A DNA stretch of 64,000 nucleotides from Silanimonas sp021297925 (GTDB lineage: Bacteria > Pseudomonadota > Gammaproteobacteria > Xanthomonadales > Xanthomonadaceae): positions 1 to 64,000 of the forward strand of contig JAPZTL010000003.1 in NCBI GenBank assembly GCA_027532825.1. The letters are read 5' to 3'. The translations under genes were made by a program, and so were the position numbers. Shown here piece by piece: positions 8,681 through 18,507 of this stretch. Positions within the stretch are counted from its first letter, which is position 1; every line of letters starts with the position of its first letter. The notes beneath the pieces were generated by a model. It was not told where the DNA came from and made no database searches. It saw only the letters and a list, made by a program, of their open reading frames with translations.

Positions 8681-9406
8681 TCAGGCGCCGCGAGCGGCGC
8701 GGGCCGCGGCCTGTTCCGCCGACGTGAGGGCGACCTTGTCGCGCAGGTAGGTCGGCTCGAGGCGCTCGGGCGCGACAGCGCCCCCGCGGGTGACGTCCCG
8801 CGCGGCGATGGAGGCCACGGCCGCCGCCGTTGGCAGCGCCGTGGGCACGGTGCGGACGAAGTGCCGCGACAGAGCGCTGGACCACGACCCGCCCCCCGCG
8901 GCGAAGCCGGTGCCCACGCCGATCCGCGCGGCATTCGCCTCGCCCCAGCGATCGAGCAGCCGGTCCGACGCCGCGTCGACAGGCCACAGGGCCTCCGGCG
9001 CGATGGCCCGGGGCAGCCCGTCGCGGTCGGCATCGAACTCGCCGACGTAAAGCTCGCCCATCCGGGCATCGATCGCCGCGAGCGCCGGCCCTTCCGCGAG
9101 GAACGGCCCGGCCAGCGCCGCCAGCGTGGACACCGGCACGACCGGCCGGTCCAACCCGAGCGCGATGCCTTGCACGAGGCTGATCGCCAGCCGCACGCCG
9201 GTGAAGGCGCCGGGACCGACGCCGACGGCCAGCACATCCAGCTGCGACTTCGCGACCCCCGCCTCGGCGAGCAGGGCTTCCGCCCACGGCAGCGCCAGCT
9301 CGGCATGGCGGCGCGGCGCCACCTCGTGGCGGGCGAGGACGCGCCCGTCGTGCCACAGGGCGACGGAGCAGGCCTCCGTGGCGAGCTCGAAGGCGAGCAG
9401 GATCAC
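8681..9406 (-). CDS. tsaB: TsaB, tRNA t6A37 biosynthesis protein
   Basis: A non-catalytic partner of TsaD in making the N6-threonylcarbamoyl modification of adenosine 37 in ANN-decoding tRNAs. The 241-residue protein has the ASKHA-type start LAFELATEACSVAL and the signature VGVGPGAFTGVRLAIS. The GTG start is chosen because it overlaps the preceding helicase stop by four bases (GTGA) and aligns with the usual TsaB N-terminus. It is the last gene of the mrcB-lipoprotein-dinG-tsaB chain. Confidence 0.93.
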   Translation of the reverse strand: MILLAFELATEACSVALWHDGRVLARHEVAPRRHAELALPWAEALLAEAGVAKSQLDVLAVGVGPGAFTGVRLAISLVQGIALGLDRPVVPVSTLAALAGPFLAEGPALAAIDARMGELYVGEFDADRDGLPRAIAPEALWPVDAASDRLLDRWGEANAARIGVGTGFAAGGGSWSSALSRHFVRTVPTALPTAAAVASIAARDVTRGGAVAPERLEPTYLRDKVALTSAEQAAARAARGA

Positions 9407-11472
9407 GTCGTCGCCTCCGCGGCATAGGACGGGTCGAAGAAGGCCTGCACGTCCGCCAACGCCCGGGTGCGCGTCAGCGGCGGCAGGCTGGCCATGAACA
9501 CGCGGCCGTAGGGCTTGCTGACGAGGCGCGGGTCGCAGAGCACCAGCACGCCGCGGTCGTCGTGCCGGCGTATGAGACGGCCGACGCCCTGCTTCAGCGC
9601 GATGGCCGCGGCGGGCACCTGCTCGGCAAGGAAGGGATTGCCGCCGCGGCGGCGGACGGCTTCGAGCCGCGCTTCCAGCACCGGATCGTCCGGCGCGGCG
9701 AAGGGCAGCTTGTCGATGACGACGACGGAGAGCGCATCGCCGGCGACGTCCACCCCCTCCCAGAAACTCGCGGCACCGAGCAGCACGCCGTTGCCGCTGG
9801 CGCGGAACTGCTCGATCAGCTGGAGGCGCGGCGCCGTGCCCTGCACGAACAACGGCCACGGCCCGCCCGCCAGCAGCGCCGCCGCCTCGCGCAGCGCGCG
9901 GTGCGAGGTGAACAGCAGGAAGGCGCGCCCCTTCGAGGCCTCGAGCACCGGCCGCACCGCCGCGACCACGCGCTCGGTGTAGTCGCGTGCGGACGGCTCG
10001 GGCAAGCCGGGCGGGAAATAGGCCAGCGACTGCGTCTTCCAGTCGAAGGGGCTCTGCTCGAGCAGGGTGCGCGGCTCGTGCAGGCCCAGCTTCCACGCGA
10101 TGTGCTTGAGGTCGCCGCCGACGGCCAACGTGGCCGAGGTGAAGATCCACGCCGCCTTGCTCTGCTCGCGGTAGCGGCGCAGCGGGCCGGCGACGTCGAG
10201 CGGCGTGATCGAGAAGGCGAAACCGCGCTGCGTGAGCTCGAACCAGCGCACTTCGCCGTGCGACGCCGCATCGGCGTGATCCTCGTCTTCGGCACCCTCG
10301 GCCGCGTCAGCGCGCGCGTTCGCCGCGTCGTCGCCATCATCCGTTTCGAGCAGGCCTGGCGCCCCTTGGGCCCACGTGCGCAGCCGCGTTTGGAACAGTT
10401 CCAAGCGCGTGAGCACGGCGGCGAACTCCGGCGCGGCCTCCTTCAATGGGGTGACTGCGGCCAGCAATCCGGCCATCGCGGCATCCAGCGTGCGCACGAG
10501 GGCCGGCATGTCCGCGTGGTGGTCGAGCAGCAGGGCCAGCGTGCCGCGCTGCGGCAGGCCTTCGCACTGCGCGCGCAGCAGGCGGATCGCGGCCTCCAGC
10601 TCGCGCACCGCGGGCGACACGGCGGCGAGACTGCCCGCGACCTTGCCGCAGGCGCCGATGGCGTCGCGCGTCAGGTCGATGAGCATGCGTGCCGACACCG
10701 ATTCGCCGAAGAACTGCGAGGCGAGATCGGGCAGCTGGTGCGCCTCGTCCAGCACGAAGGCCGAAGCGCCGGGCAGGATTTCGCCGAAGCCCTCCTCCTT
10801 GATGGCGAGGTCGGCCAGCAGCAGGTGATGGTTGATGACGACGAGGTCGGCAGCCTGCGCCTCGGCGCGCGCCTTCACGACGAAGCAGTCCTGCCAGAAC
10901 GGGCATTCGCTGCCGAGGCAGTTCTCGACCGTCGACGTGACGAGGCCGCGCAGCGGCGAGTCCTCCGGCAGGTCCTCGATCTCGGCAAGGTCGCCGCGCC
11001 GCGTGCGCTTGCTCCACTGCACGATGCGCTCGAACTGGGCGATCTGCTCGCGGCCGCTGAAGACCGGCGCGCCCTTGGCGAGCTCGGTACGCTGCAGGCA
11101 GAGGTAGTTGCTGCGGCCCTTCAGCAGCGCGGTGCGCAACCCAAGGCCAAGCGCCTCGCGCACTTTCGGCAGGTCGCGGTGGTAGAGCTGGTCCTGCAGC
11201 GCCTTGGTGCCGGTCGAAACGATGACGCGCTGGCCAGAGAGCAGCGCCGGCACGAGGTAGGCGTAGGTCTTGCCGGTGCCGGTACCCGCTTCGGCCACCA
11301 GCGCGCCGCGCTCGGCCATGGTCTCGGCGATGGCCACGCCGAGCCGCTGCTGCGCCGGTCGCGGCGCGTAGCCGGGAATCGCGTTGGCCAGCGCGCCGCC
11401 CTCGTCGAGCGCGCGGCCGGTCAGCATCGGCAGCACACCGCGGCCGCCGGACGTGGCGGCCTCGGCCGTCAC
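9403..11472 (-). CDS. yoaA: DinG/YoaA-family ATP-dependent DNA helicase
   Basis: An XPD-like superfamily 2, 5'-3' iron-sulfur helicase that takes part in DNA repair. Walker A is EAGTGTGKTYAYL and the DEAH box is VLDEAHQLPD. Four Fe-S cysteines lie between them: one in YLCLQRTELAKG and three in NCLGSECPFWQDC. The C-terminal helicase motif is GVGRLIRRHDDRGVLVLCD. At 689 residues it fits YoaA better than the longer DinG. The GTG at 11472 overlaps the upstream lipoprotein stop; an internal ATG at 11427 is an alternative start. Confidence 0.92.
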   Translation of the reverse strand: MTAEAATSGGRGVLPMLTGRALDEGGALANAIPGYAPRPAQQRLGVAIAETMAERGALVAEAGTGTGKTYAYLVPALLSGQRVIVSTGTKALQDQLYHRDLPKVREALGLGLRTALLKGRSNYLCLQRTELAKGAPVFSGREQIAQFERIVQWSKRTRRGDLAEIEDLPEDSPLRGLVTSTVENCLGSECPFWQDCFVVKARAEAQAADLVVINHHLLLADLAIKEEGFGEILPGASAFVLDEAHQLPDLASQFFGESVSARMLIDLTRDAIGACGKVAGSLAAVSPAVRELEAAIRLLRAQCEGLPQRGTLALLLDHHADMPALVRTLDAAMAGLLAAVTPLKEAAPEFAAVLTRLELFQTRLRTWAQGAPGLLETDDGDDAANARADAAEGAEDEDHADAASHGEVRWFELTQRGFAFSITPLDVAGPLRRYREQSKAAWIFTSATLAVGGDLKHIAWKLGLHEPRTLLEQSPFDWKTQSLAYFPPGLPEPSARDYTERVVAAVRPVLEASKGRAFLLFTSHRALREAAALLAGGPWPLFVQGTAPRLQLIEQFRASGNGVLLGAASFWEGVDVAGDALSVVVIDKLPFAAPDDPVLEARLEAVRRRGGNPFLAEQVPAAAIALKQGVGRLIRRHDDRGVLVLCDPRLVSKPYGRVFMASLPPLTRTRALADVQAFFDPSYAAEATT

Positions 11473-12017
11473 ATCCGCACCGGCGGCGCGATGGTGCAGC
11501 GTTCGAGCATCGCCGCGGCGGAGGTGGCGTTCTCCGCCTCGCCACGCGACTCCCGCAGCAGCTTCACCAGCGTCCAGTTGCGGCGGCACAGCGGGCCCGA
11601 CTTCGGGCCCAGCGCGATGCTGCGCTTGGCCAGCGCCTCCGCCTCCCCGCGGGCCCCGCGCAGCACGGCCAGCTCGGCGCGCCACTGCAGCAGGTCGGGG
11701 TCGTCGGGCGTGATGGCAAGCGCCTTCAGCAGGTCGGCGTCGGCCTTCTTCGGCTTGCCGGCCGCCTGGTGCGCCTCGGCGCGGTCGCGCAGGTCCTCGA
11801 CGTGCGGATCGACGAGCGGCGTGACCACCAGTTCCACGCCATCACGGCCGGCGGCGCGCGTGGTCTCGACGATCTGCGCATCGGTCAGCGGCGGCGGGCC
11901 GGCCGGGGCCAAGGGCGCCGGTGGCGGCGTGGCGCAGCTGGCCAGCAGCAGCACACCGCCGAGGATCGTCGCGCCACGGATCGCCACTGCACGCATCGGG
12001 TTCATCCTGTCCTTCAC
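11469..12017 (-). CDS. Putative TPR-like outer-membrane lipoprotein
   Basis: A 182-residue protein with a lipoprotein signal peptide (lipobox LLASC, Cys at about 28), a Pro/Ala-rich linker, and a helical repeat region (HQAAGKPKKADADLLKALAI) that resembles a pair of TPR units. The GTG start overlaps the mrcB stop as GTGA; an ATG four codons later is also possible. The position directly after mrcB suggests a link with peptidoglycan synthesis, perhaps by analogy with LpoB-type activators, but no sequence similarity to LpoB is visible. The function is unknown. Confidence 0.75.
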   Translation of the reverse strand: MKDRMNPMRAVAIRGATILGGVLLLASCATPPPAPLAPAGPPPLTDAQIVETTRAAGRDGVELVVTPLVDPHVEDLRDRAEAHQAAGKPKKADADLLKALAITPDDPDLLQWRAELAVLRGARGEAEALAKRSIALGPKSGPLCRRNWTLVKLLRESRGEAENATSAAAMLERCTIAPPVRM

Positions 12018-14278
12018 TCGCCGTCGGCTCCAAAACCAAAGAAATCAAGCAGGCCGCGCTCGACGCAGCTCGCATGCTCGGCCGGCAGGAAGCCTGCGAC
12101 AAAGGGATAGCGACGGGCACCCACGCATTCGGATTCCGTCGTGGCGAATTGCCCCTGCGCGACGTAAGCCCATTCGATGCCCTGCTCGCCCGGCACCAGC
12201 GGATCGCTCGGCAGGGTCGAGAACACGCCCTGCCAGATGCGCATCGCACCGGTGGCGCCGTAGAGCCCGGTGGCCTCGTTGCGGTCGTTGCCGACCCACG
12301 CCACGGCGAGGTGTCCGCCGGTGTAGCCGGCGAACCACGAGTCCCGGCCGTCGTTGCTGGTGCCGGTCTTGCCGGCGGCGCCGAGGCCGGCGGTCGGACC
12401 GCTGGCGAGCGCGCGGGCGGTGCCGCGTCGCGCGGCGTCCTGCAGGGCGAGGGTGACGAGGCGGGCGGCCACCGCATCGCCGTCCTGCGCGGCGTCCTTG
12501 CGGCCGTCGTAGCGCGCGACCGGCTGGCCCTGTGGCGACAGCACGCCGCGCACGGCGCGCAGCGGCTGGATGCGGCCGCCGGACGCGAGGAACTGGTAGA
12601 CCTGCGCCATCGCGAACGGCGACAGGTCGACGGAACCGAGGATCAGCGAGGGGTTCGGCTCGGCGTCGATCTCGGCCAGCGCTTCGAGCAGCGCCGAGAG
12701 GCGCTCGGGCCCCACGTCCATGCCGAGCCGCACCGTGGCCTGGTTGTAGCTGAAGGCCAGCGCGTCCTGCAGCGGCAGTACGCCATGGCTCTGCCCGTCC
12801 GAGTTCTGCGGCGTCCAGTCGCGCCCGTTGGCCAGGCGGACGGCCACCGGGGCATCGTCCACCGGCGAGGCCAGCGACCAGCGCCCCGGCTGCGCCAGCG
12901 CCAGCAGGTAGACGACCGGCTTCAGCAGCGAGCCGACCGGGCGGCGCGCATCGAGGGCGCGATTGAAGGCCGGGTTGGCGGGGTTGCGGTCGCCGACGAT
13001 GGCGCGCACGTCGCCGGTCCGGGCATCGGTGACGACGAGCGCCGCCTGCAGGGACGGCCAGTCGCGGCGGTCGAGCGCGGCCAGCGCGCGCGCTACCGAC
13101 GCCTCGGCATCGCGCTGCGCGGAGGGCGCAAGGGTGGTGTGGACCACGAGGCCGGCGCCGGTCAGCGCGTCGGCCGGATAGTCGCGCGCCAGCTGCCGGC
13201 GCACGAGGTCGAGGAAGGCCGGGTAGCGGTTGCGCGCCAGCCCCGGGCGCGGCAGCACGCCCAGCGGCGCCGCGCGGGCGGCGTCGCGCTGGGCCGGCGT
13301 CAGCAGGCCGGTCTCGGCGAACACACCGAGCACCAGGTCGCGCCGGGCCTTCGCGCGGTCGGGGAAACGGCGCGGATCGTGGTACGACGGCCCCTGGATC
13401 ATGCCGATCAGCAGGGCGATCTCCTGCGGGCGCAGGTCCTGCACGTCGCGCCCGAACCAGAAGCGCGCCGCTGCACCGACGCCGTGGACGCTCTGGGCGC
13501 CCTGCTGGCCGAGGTAGACCTGGTTCAGGTAGGTCTCGAGGATGCGGCGCTTGTCGAAACGCGCCTCGATGATCAACGCGTACGCGGCCTCCCTGGCCTT
13601 GCGCGTTGCCGTCTTCGCGTTGCTGAGGAACAGGCTGCGGACGAGCTGCTGCGTGATCGTGCTGCCGCCCTGCTCGAGCTCGCCCTCGCGGACGTTGACC
13701 ACCATCGCGCGCAGCACGCCCCACGGGTCGATGCCGATGTGGTGCTTGAAGTTGCGGTCCTCGACGGCCTGCAAGCCCGCGACGAGCAGCGGGGGCAGGT
13801 CGTCGAGCCGGACCAGCTCGCGCTCCTCCTGCTTGGCGCCGTAGAGCGTCGCGATGCGGGCGGGATCGAGCTGGACGCCCGGTCCGCCGCCGTCCAGCCG
13901 ACGCACCGAGGCGATGCGACCGCCGTCCAGCACGACCTCGGCGCGGGCCGGATCGACCGGGCCTTCGACGTCGTCGAAGCCGCGCGTGGCGATCGTCCAT
14001 CGGCCGCCATCGCGGACGTAGGTGCCAGGCGTCCGGCCGTCGCCGGCCGAATAGGCGGCCGCGTCGAGCTCCTGCTGCAGGGCGACCGGGCTCATCGGAT
14101 CGCCGGGCGCCAAGGCCAGCGGCCGCGCGAACACCCGGGTGGGGATCTGCCAGGTCAGCGCCTCGAACTCGGCGCGGACCTCGCGGTCGAGCACCCAGGC
14201 GACCGGGACGCCGAAACCAAGGAGGAGGCCGAATCCGAGCAGGATCGCCAGCAGGGCGTAACGCAGCAGGGGGGACAT
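12014..14278 (-). CDS. mrcB: Penicillin-binding protein 1B, bifunctional peptidoglycan synthase
   Basis: A class A PBP that polymerises glycan strands and cross-links peptides in the periplasm. The 754-residue product has one N-terminal TM (residues 4-27), a UB2H-like region, and a GT51 glycosyltransferase domain with EDRNFKHHIGID and QGGSTITQQLVR. The transpeptidase domain carries SLLK (nucleophile Ser), SYN (SYNQAT) and KTGTS. I took the ATG at 14278; the frame runs on upstream only as a shadow of the divergent glycosyltransferase gene. The TGA overlaps the following lipoprotein gene. Confidence 0.95.
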   Translation of the reverse strand: MSPLLRYALLAILLGFGLLLGFGVPVAWVLDREVRAEFEALTWQIPTRVFARPLALAPGDPMSPVALQQELDAAAYSAGDGRTPGTYVRDGGRWTIATRGFDDVEGPVDPARAEVVLDGGRIASVRRLDGGGPGVQLDPARIATLYGAKQEERELVRLDDLPPLLVAGLQAVEDRNFKHHIGIDPWGVLRAMVVNVREGELEQGGSTITQQLVRSLFLSNAKTATRKAREAAYALIIEARFDKRRILETYLNQVYLGQQGAQSVHGVGAAARFWFGRDVQDLRPQEIALLIGMIQGPSYHDPRRFPDRAKARRDLVLGVFAETGLLTPAQRDAARAAPLGVLPRPGLARNRYPAFLDLVRRQLARDYPADALTGAGLVVHTTLAPSAQRDAEASVARALAALDRRDWPSLQAALVVTDARTGDVRAIVGDRNPANPAFNRALDARRPVGSLLKPVVYLLALAQPGRWSLASPVDDAPVAVRLANGRDWTPQNSDGQSHGVLPLQDALAFSYNQATVRLGMDVGPERLSALLEALAEIDAEPNPSLILGSVDLSPFAMAQVYQFLASGGRIQPLRAVRGVLSPQGQPVARYDGRKDAAQDGDAVAARLVTLALQDAARRGTARALASGPTAGLGAAGKTGTSNDGRDSWFAGYTGGHLAVAWVGNDRNEATGLYGATGAMRIWQGVFSTLPSDPLVPGEQGIEWAYVAQGQFATTESECVGARRYPFVAGFLPAEHASCVERGLLDFFGFGADGE

Positions 14279-14315
14279 GCCGGGGGCGGGACTCGGGCGC
14301 CGGAAAGGGCGGATA

Positions 14316-17300
14316 ATGGCGGCCCCGCAGTCTAGCGCAGCCCTCCCCCACTCCCGCTTGAACACCGCGCCGCGGGCCGAGGCCCTCCCCACGTCCCCGG
14401 ACGCCTTCCAGTGGCGCGGCCCCGCCCCGCTCGACGCGGACGTGCGCGCCGCGCTCGAGCGAGCGCTGCAGGCGGATCCTTCCCTCGACGCGGTCGCGCC
14501 GATCGACGCCGATGCGCTGGCGCTCGCCTGGTCGCTCGAGGCCGACGAGGACCCCGTCGCCGCGGCCTGGACCTGGGCGCCACGGGTGGCCCTGCCGATC
14601 GCCGGCCGATCGCCTCCCGCCCTGTGGCGCGGCGCGGCGTCGGCCGAAGCGATCGGCCCGCGGATCGCGCTGTTGCCGTGGCTTGCCGCGCGCGGCGGCG
14701 CCGCGCCGCCGGTCGACCCGATCGGCTGGCGACCGGACGGGCTGCGGACGATGCGATGGCCGGCGACCCGGGCCGGTCTGGACGGTCGTCCGGTCGTCCT
14801 GCACGTCCTGCACGACTGGGGCGGCGGCGTGGCCCGATTCGTGGCGCTACAGGCGCGGCAGGATCCCGACGCCCACCACCTCGCGCTGGTGAGCGGAGGC
14901 GACGTGACCCGTGGCCACGGGCGCTGGCTGGCCTTGCGGCCGGCCGACGGCGACCTGCCCTTCCGGCGCTGGTCGCTCTCGCCGCCCGCCGGCGACCTGT
15001 CGATCGACCATCCCGGCGTCCGCGCCGCGCTGGAGGAGGTTCTCGCCGCGTTCGGCATCGGGGCCGTCCGCGTGTCCTCGCTCATCGGCCACAGCCTCGA
15101 CGTGCTGCGCACGGGCCTGTCGACGGCGTTCGTCGTGCATGACCTCCTGCCCTTCTGGCCGGTGCTCGACGACGCAGCGGACGCCGCTCCGGATCCCGTG
15201 CGCATCGCGACAGCCGCCCGGGACCCGCAATGGCCCTTCCAGTGCCGCGATCCCGAGACATGGGCCGCGCGCGTCGCGGCGACGACCGCGGCCCTGCTCG
15301 CCACGCGGCCGGTGCTGGTGGCACCGAGCACCTTCGCGCTGGCCCGCCTGCGCCACGTCGTCCCGGCGCTCGCCGATCTCGACGCCCATGTCGTGCCCCA
15401 TGGGGTGCCGCGCGGCCCCCTGCGCGCCGGAACGCGGGCGGGCGGCCCGCTGCGCGTGCTCGTGCCCGGACGCCTCGCCGGTGGCAAGGGCGAGCGCCTG
15501 CTCGATGCGCTGCTGCCGATTGCGCCGGCCGGCATCGACTGGTGCTTCGTCGGCGGCGGCGAGGCGGCGGGGCGCTACGCGCAGGCGACCGGCGGGCGCG
15601 CCGTGCCCGACTACCCCGGCGATGCGATGGACGAGGCCCTCGGCGGCTTCGACCCCGATCTCGCGCTGCTGCCCTCCACGCTGCCGGAGACGTTCGGCTT
15701 CGTGCTGTCGGAGATGCTCGCGCGCGGCATCCCGGTGCTGGCCGCCGACGTCGGCGCCTACGGCGAGCGCCTGCGCGCCGCCGGCATGGCGCCGATCGAG
15801 CCCACGCCCGCCGCCTTCGCCCATGCGTTGGCCGCCGCTGCGGCCCACCCGGCGTCGCTGACCCGCCGCGTCCCGGCGCCCCCGGACCTCGACGCCGCGC
15901 AGGCGGGCTGGTCGGCCGTCCAGCCCGTTCCGGCGCCGCGCCGCGGCGGCGCCGTCGAGTCGGCCTCCGTGATGCAACATGAGCATGCGACCCTCGGCCT
16001 CGCAGTCGCCGCCCTCGCGCGGGAGCGCGACACCGCCTATGCCTTCTACGACCGCGACACCGCCGACCTAGCCCGCCAACGCGATGCCGCCCTTGCCCAT
16101 GCCGACGCCATGAGCGCCGCCGTCCACGAGGCCGGGGCCCGGATCGTCGCGCTCGAGACCGAGCACGACGCCCTGGCCAGCACCCTGACGACCCTGCACG
16201 AGGACCTCGCCGGCGCGCGGCAGGAAGCCGACCACCATCGTCGCGAGCGCGACGCCGCCTATGGCTTCTACGAGCGCGACACCGCCGACCTGATCCGACA
16301 GCGCGACGTTGCCCTCTCGCAGCGCGACGCGCTCCAGGACCAGCTGCAGCGGACCACGGCCCTGGTCCGCCATCCCCTGGTCCGACTGCCCGCGGCGCTC
16401 GCCCTGCGCGGCGGTGATGTGCGCGTCGCCCTCCACTACCGCTGGCAGCGGCTGCGCGCCCTCGCGGAGCGCGGGCTTCGCAGCCTGCGGCAACGCGGCC
16501 TGGGCGCGACGCTGGCGGCGGTTCGCCATCGACTGCTCCCCGAGGCTCCCGCCCCGGTGGTCGATGGCACGGTCGACGCGCCGATCGCGTTCCCCATCCC
16601 CGCCGGGGCGGTGCGGGCCAGCATCGTCATCCCGGTGCACGGCAAGCTCGAGTACACCCTCGCCTGCCTGCGGGCCCTTGCCGGCGGCGGGCTGCCGGAC
16701 GGCACCGAAGTGATCGTGGTCGACGACGCCTCGCCCGACGACACCGGCGACGTGCTGCCGACCCTTCCCGGCCTCCGTTACCACCGCAACCACCGGAACC
16801 TCGGCTTCGTCGGCAGCTGCAACGCCGGCGCGGCGATGGCGCACGGCGAGTACGTGGTCTTCCTCAACAACGACACCACCCCCTCGCCGGGCTGGCTGCA
16901 GGCCCTCCTCGGCACCTTCGCCTCGCACCCCGACACGGGTCTCGCCGGGGCGCAGCTGGTCTACCCGGACGGACGACTGCAGGAAAGCGGCGGCATCGTC
17001 TTCGCCGACGGCTCGGGGTGGAACTACGGGCGTTTCGAGGCGCCGCGCCATCCGGCCTATGGCTTCGTCCGCGAGGTCGACTACTGCTCGGGCGCGGCCA
17101 TCGCGCTGCCGCGTGCGCTGTTCGAGCGACTCGGCGGCTTCGACGAGCGCTATGCCCCCGCGTACTACGAGGACACCGACCTCGCGATGAAGGTGCGGGA
17201 CGCGGGGCTGAAGGTCCGCGTCCAACCGGCCTCGGTCGTGGTGCACCACGAAGGCATCACGGCCGGCACCGACACCGGCAGCGGCGTCAAGGCCTACCAG

Positions 17301-18500
17301 GTGCGCAACCAGGGCCGCTTCGTCGAGCGCTGGTCGGACGCGCTGCGCCGCCATCCGGCCCCCGGGCAGGATCCGGTGTACGCGGCGCAGCACCGGGCCC
17401 GCGCGCGGGTGCTGGTGATCGACGCGACGACGCCGATGCCGGACCGGGACTCCGGCTCGGTCCGGCTGTTCGAACTGCTGCGCCTGCTGGTGGACGAGGG
17501 CTGCGCGGTGAGCTTCTTCGCCGAGAACGGACTCGACGACGGTCCGTACACCGAGGCCCTCCGTCAGCTCGGCGTCGAGGCCTGGACGCAGCCGTGGCTG
17601 GGCGGCATCCCCGACTGGCTCGCGCGCCATGGCGCGCGCTTCCAGCTGGTCGTGGTGAGCCGCCATTACGTGCTGTCGCCGCTGCTGCCCTTGCTGCGGC
17701 GCCACGCGCCGCAGGCGCGCATCGTCTTCGACACCGTGGACCTGCACCACCTGCGCGAGGCGCGCGAGGCCGAACGGCTCGGCGACCCGGCCCTGCTGCG
17801 GGCCTCCGCCCGCACGCGCGAAGCGGAGTTGTCGCTGGTCCGTGCCGTCGACCGGACCTGGGTGGTGAGCCCCGTCGAACAGGCCCTGCTCGCGACGCAA
17901 GCGCCAGGCTGCATCGTCGACGTCGTCTCCAACATCCACCGCCCGCGCGGCCGGGGCCCCGGTCGCGCCGCGCGCCGCGACCTGCTGTTCGTCGGCGGCT
18001 TCCGCCACCCGCCGAACGTCGACGCCGCGCGCTGGCTGGCCGACGAGATCATGCCGCGGCTCCGCGATGCGCGGCCCGACATCGGCCTGTCGCTCGTCGG
18101 CAGCGACGCCCCGGCGGAGATCGTCGCCCTCGGGCAGCGCCCGGGGATCACCGTGCACGGCTTCGTGCCCGACCTGGAGCCGATGCTCGACAGCCACCGC
18201 CTGTCTGTGGCGCCGCTCCGCTACGGTGCCGGCGTGAAGGGCAAGGTGAACCAGGCCCTCGCGCACGGGCTGCCGGTGGTCGCCACCCGCTGCGCGATCG
18301 AGGGCATGGGCCTCGAGGACGGCCGCGACGTGCTGGTGGCCGACGACACCGGCGCCTTCGTCGATGCCGTGCTCCGCGCGTACGAGGATGACGCGCTATG
18401 GCAGCGCCTCGCGGACGGCGGCCTTGCGAACACCGAACGCGAGTTCTCGCCGGACCGCGCGCGAACGACCTTGCGCGGCATCTTCGCCTCGCTGCGCTGA
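14316..18500 (+). CDS. Giant three-module glycosyltransferase (GT4-like / coiled coil / GT2 / GT4-like)
   Basis: The 1394-residue protein appears to hold three transferase modules. Residues about 90-540 are GT-B like (RVLVPGRLAGGKGERLLD; LLPSTLPETFGFVLSEML, a GT4 EX7E-type region). Residues 560-690 form a coiled coil that contains two near-copies of a 26-residue unit (AYAFYDRDTADLARQRD and AYGFYERDTADLIRQRD). Residues about 770-1010 are a GT2 domain with VVDDASPDD, the NNDT metal motif and YYEDTDLA. Residues about 1040-1390 are a second GT-B domain (LLFVGGFRHPPNVDAARWL). Such proteins build surface polysaccharide or O-antigen chains; the substrate cannot be told. AAAGGGCGG precedes the ATG. 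It is divergent from mrcB. Confidence 0.85.
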   Translation: MAAPQSSAALPHSRLNTAPRAEALPTSPDAFQWRGPAPLDADVRAALERALQADPSLDAVAPIDADALALAWSLEADEDPVAAAWTWAPRVALPIAGRSPPALWRGAASAEAIGPRIALLPWLAARGGAAPPVDPIGWRPDGLRTMRWPATRAGLDGRPVVLHVLHDWGGGVARFVALQARQDPDAHHLALVSGGDVTRGHGRWLALRPADGDLPFRRWSLSPPAGDLSIDHPGVRAALEEVLAAFGIGAVRVSSLIGHSLDVLRTGLSTAFVVHDLLPFWPVLDDAADAAPDPVRIATAARDPQWPFQCRDPETWAARVAATTAALLATRPVLVAPSTFALARLRHVVPALADLDAHVVPHGVPRGPLRAGTRAGGPLRVLVPGRLAGGKGERLLDALLPIAPAGIDWCFVGGGEAAGRYAQATGGRAVPDYPGDAMDEALGGFDPDLALLPSTLPETFGFVLSEMLARGIPVLAADVGAYGERLRAAGMAPIEPTPAAFAHALAAAAAHPASLTRRVPAPPDLDAAQAGWSAVQPVPAPRRGGAVESASVMQHEHATLGLAVAALARERDTAYAFYDRDTADLARQRDAALAHADAMSAAVHEAGARIVALETEHDALASTLTTLHEDLAGARQEADHHRRERDAAYGFYERDTADLIRQRDVALSQRDALQDQLQRTTALVRHPLVRLPAALALRGGDVRVALHYRWQRLRALAERGLRSLRQRGLGATLAAVRHRLLPEAPAPVVDGTVDAPIAFPIPAGAVRASIVIPVHGKLEYTLACLRALAGGGLPDGTEVIVVDDASPDDTGDVLPTLPGLRYHRNHRNLGFVGSCNAGAAMAHGEYVVFLNNDTTPSPGWLQALLGTFASHPDTGLAGAQLVYPDGRLQESGGIVFADGSGWNYGRFEAPRHPAYGFVREVDYCSGAAIALPRALFERLGGFDERYAPAYYEDTDLAMKVRDAGLKVRVQPASVVVHHEGITAGTDTGSGVKAYQVRNQGRFVERWSDALRRHPAPGQDPVYAAQHRARARVLVIDATTPMPDRDSGSVRLFELLRLLVDEGCAVSFFAENGLDDGPYTEALRQLGVEAWTQPWLGGIPDWLARHGARFQLVVVSRHYVLSPLLPLLRRHAPQARIVFDTVDLHHLREAREAERLGDPALLRASARTREAELSLVRAVDRTWVVSPVEQALLATQAPGCIVDVVSNIHRPRGRGPGRAARRDLLFVGGFRHPPNVDAARWLADEIMPRLRDARPDIGLSLVGSDAPAEIVALGQRPGITVHGFVPDLEPMLDSHRLSVAPLRYGAGVKGKVNQALAHGLPVVATRCAIEGMGLEDGRDVLVADDTGAFVDAVLRAYEDDALWQRLADGGLANTEREFSPDRARTTLRGIFASLR

Positions 18501-18507
18501 CGCCGCG

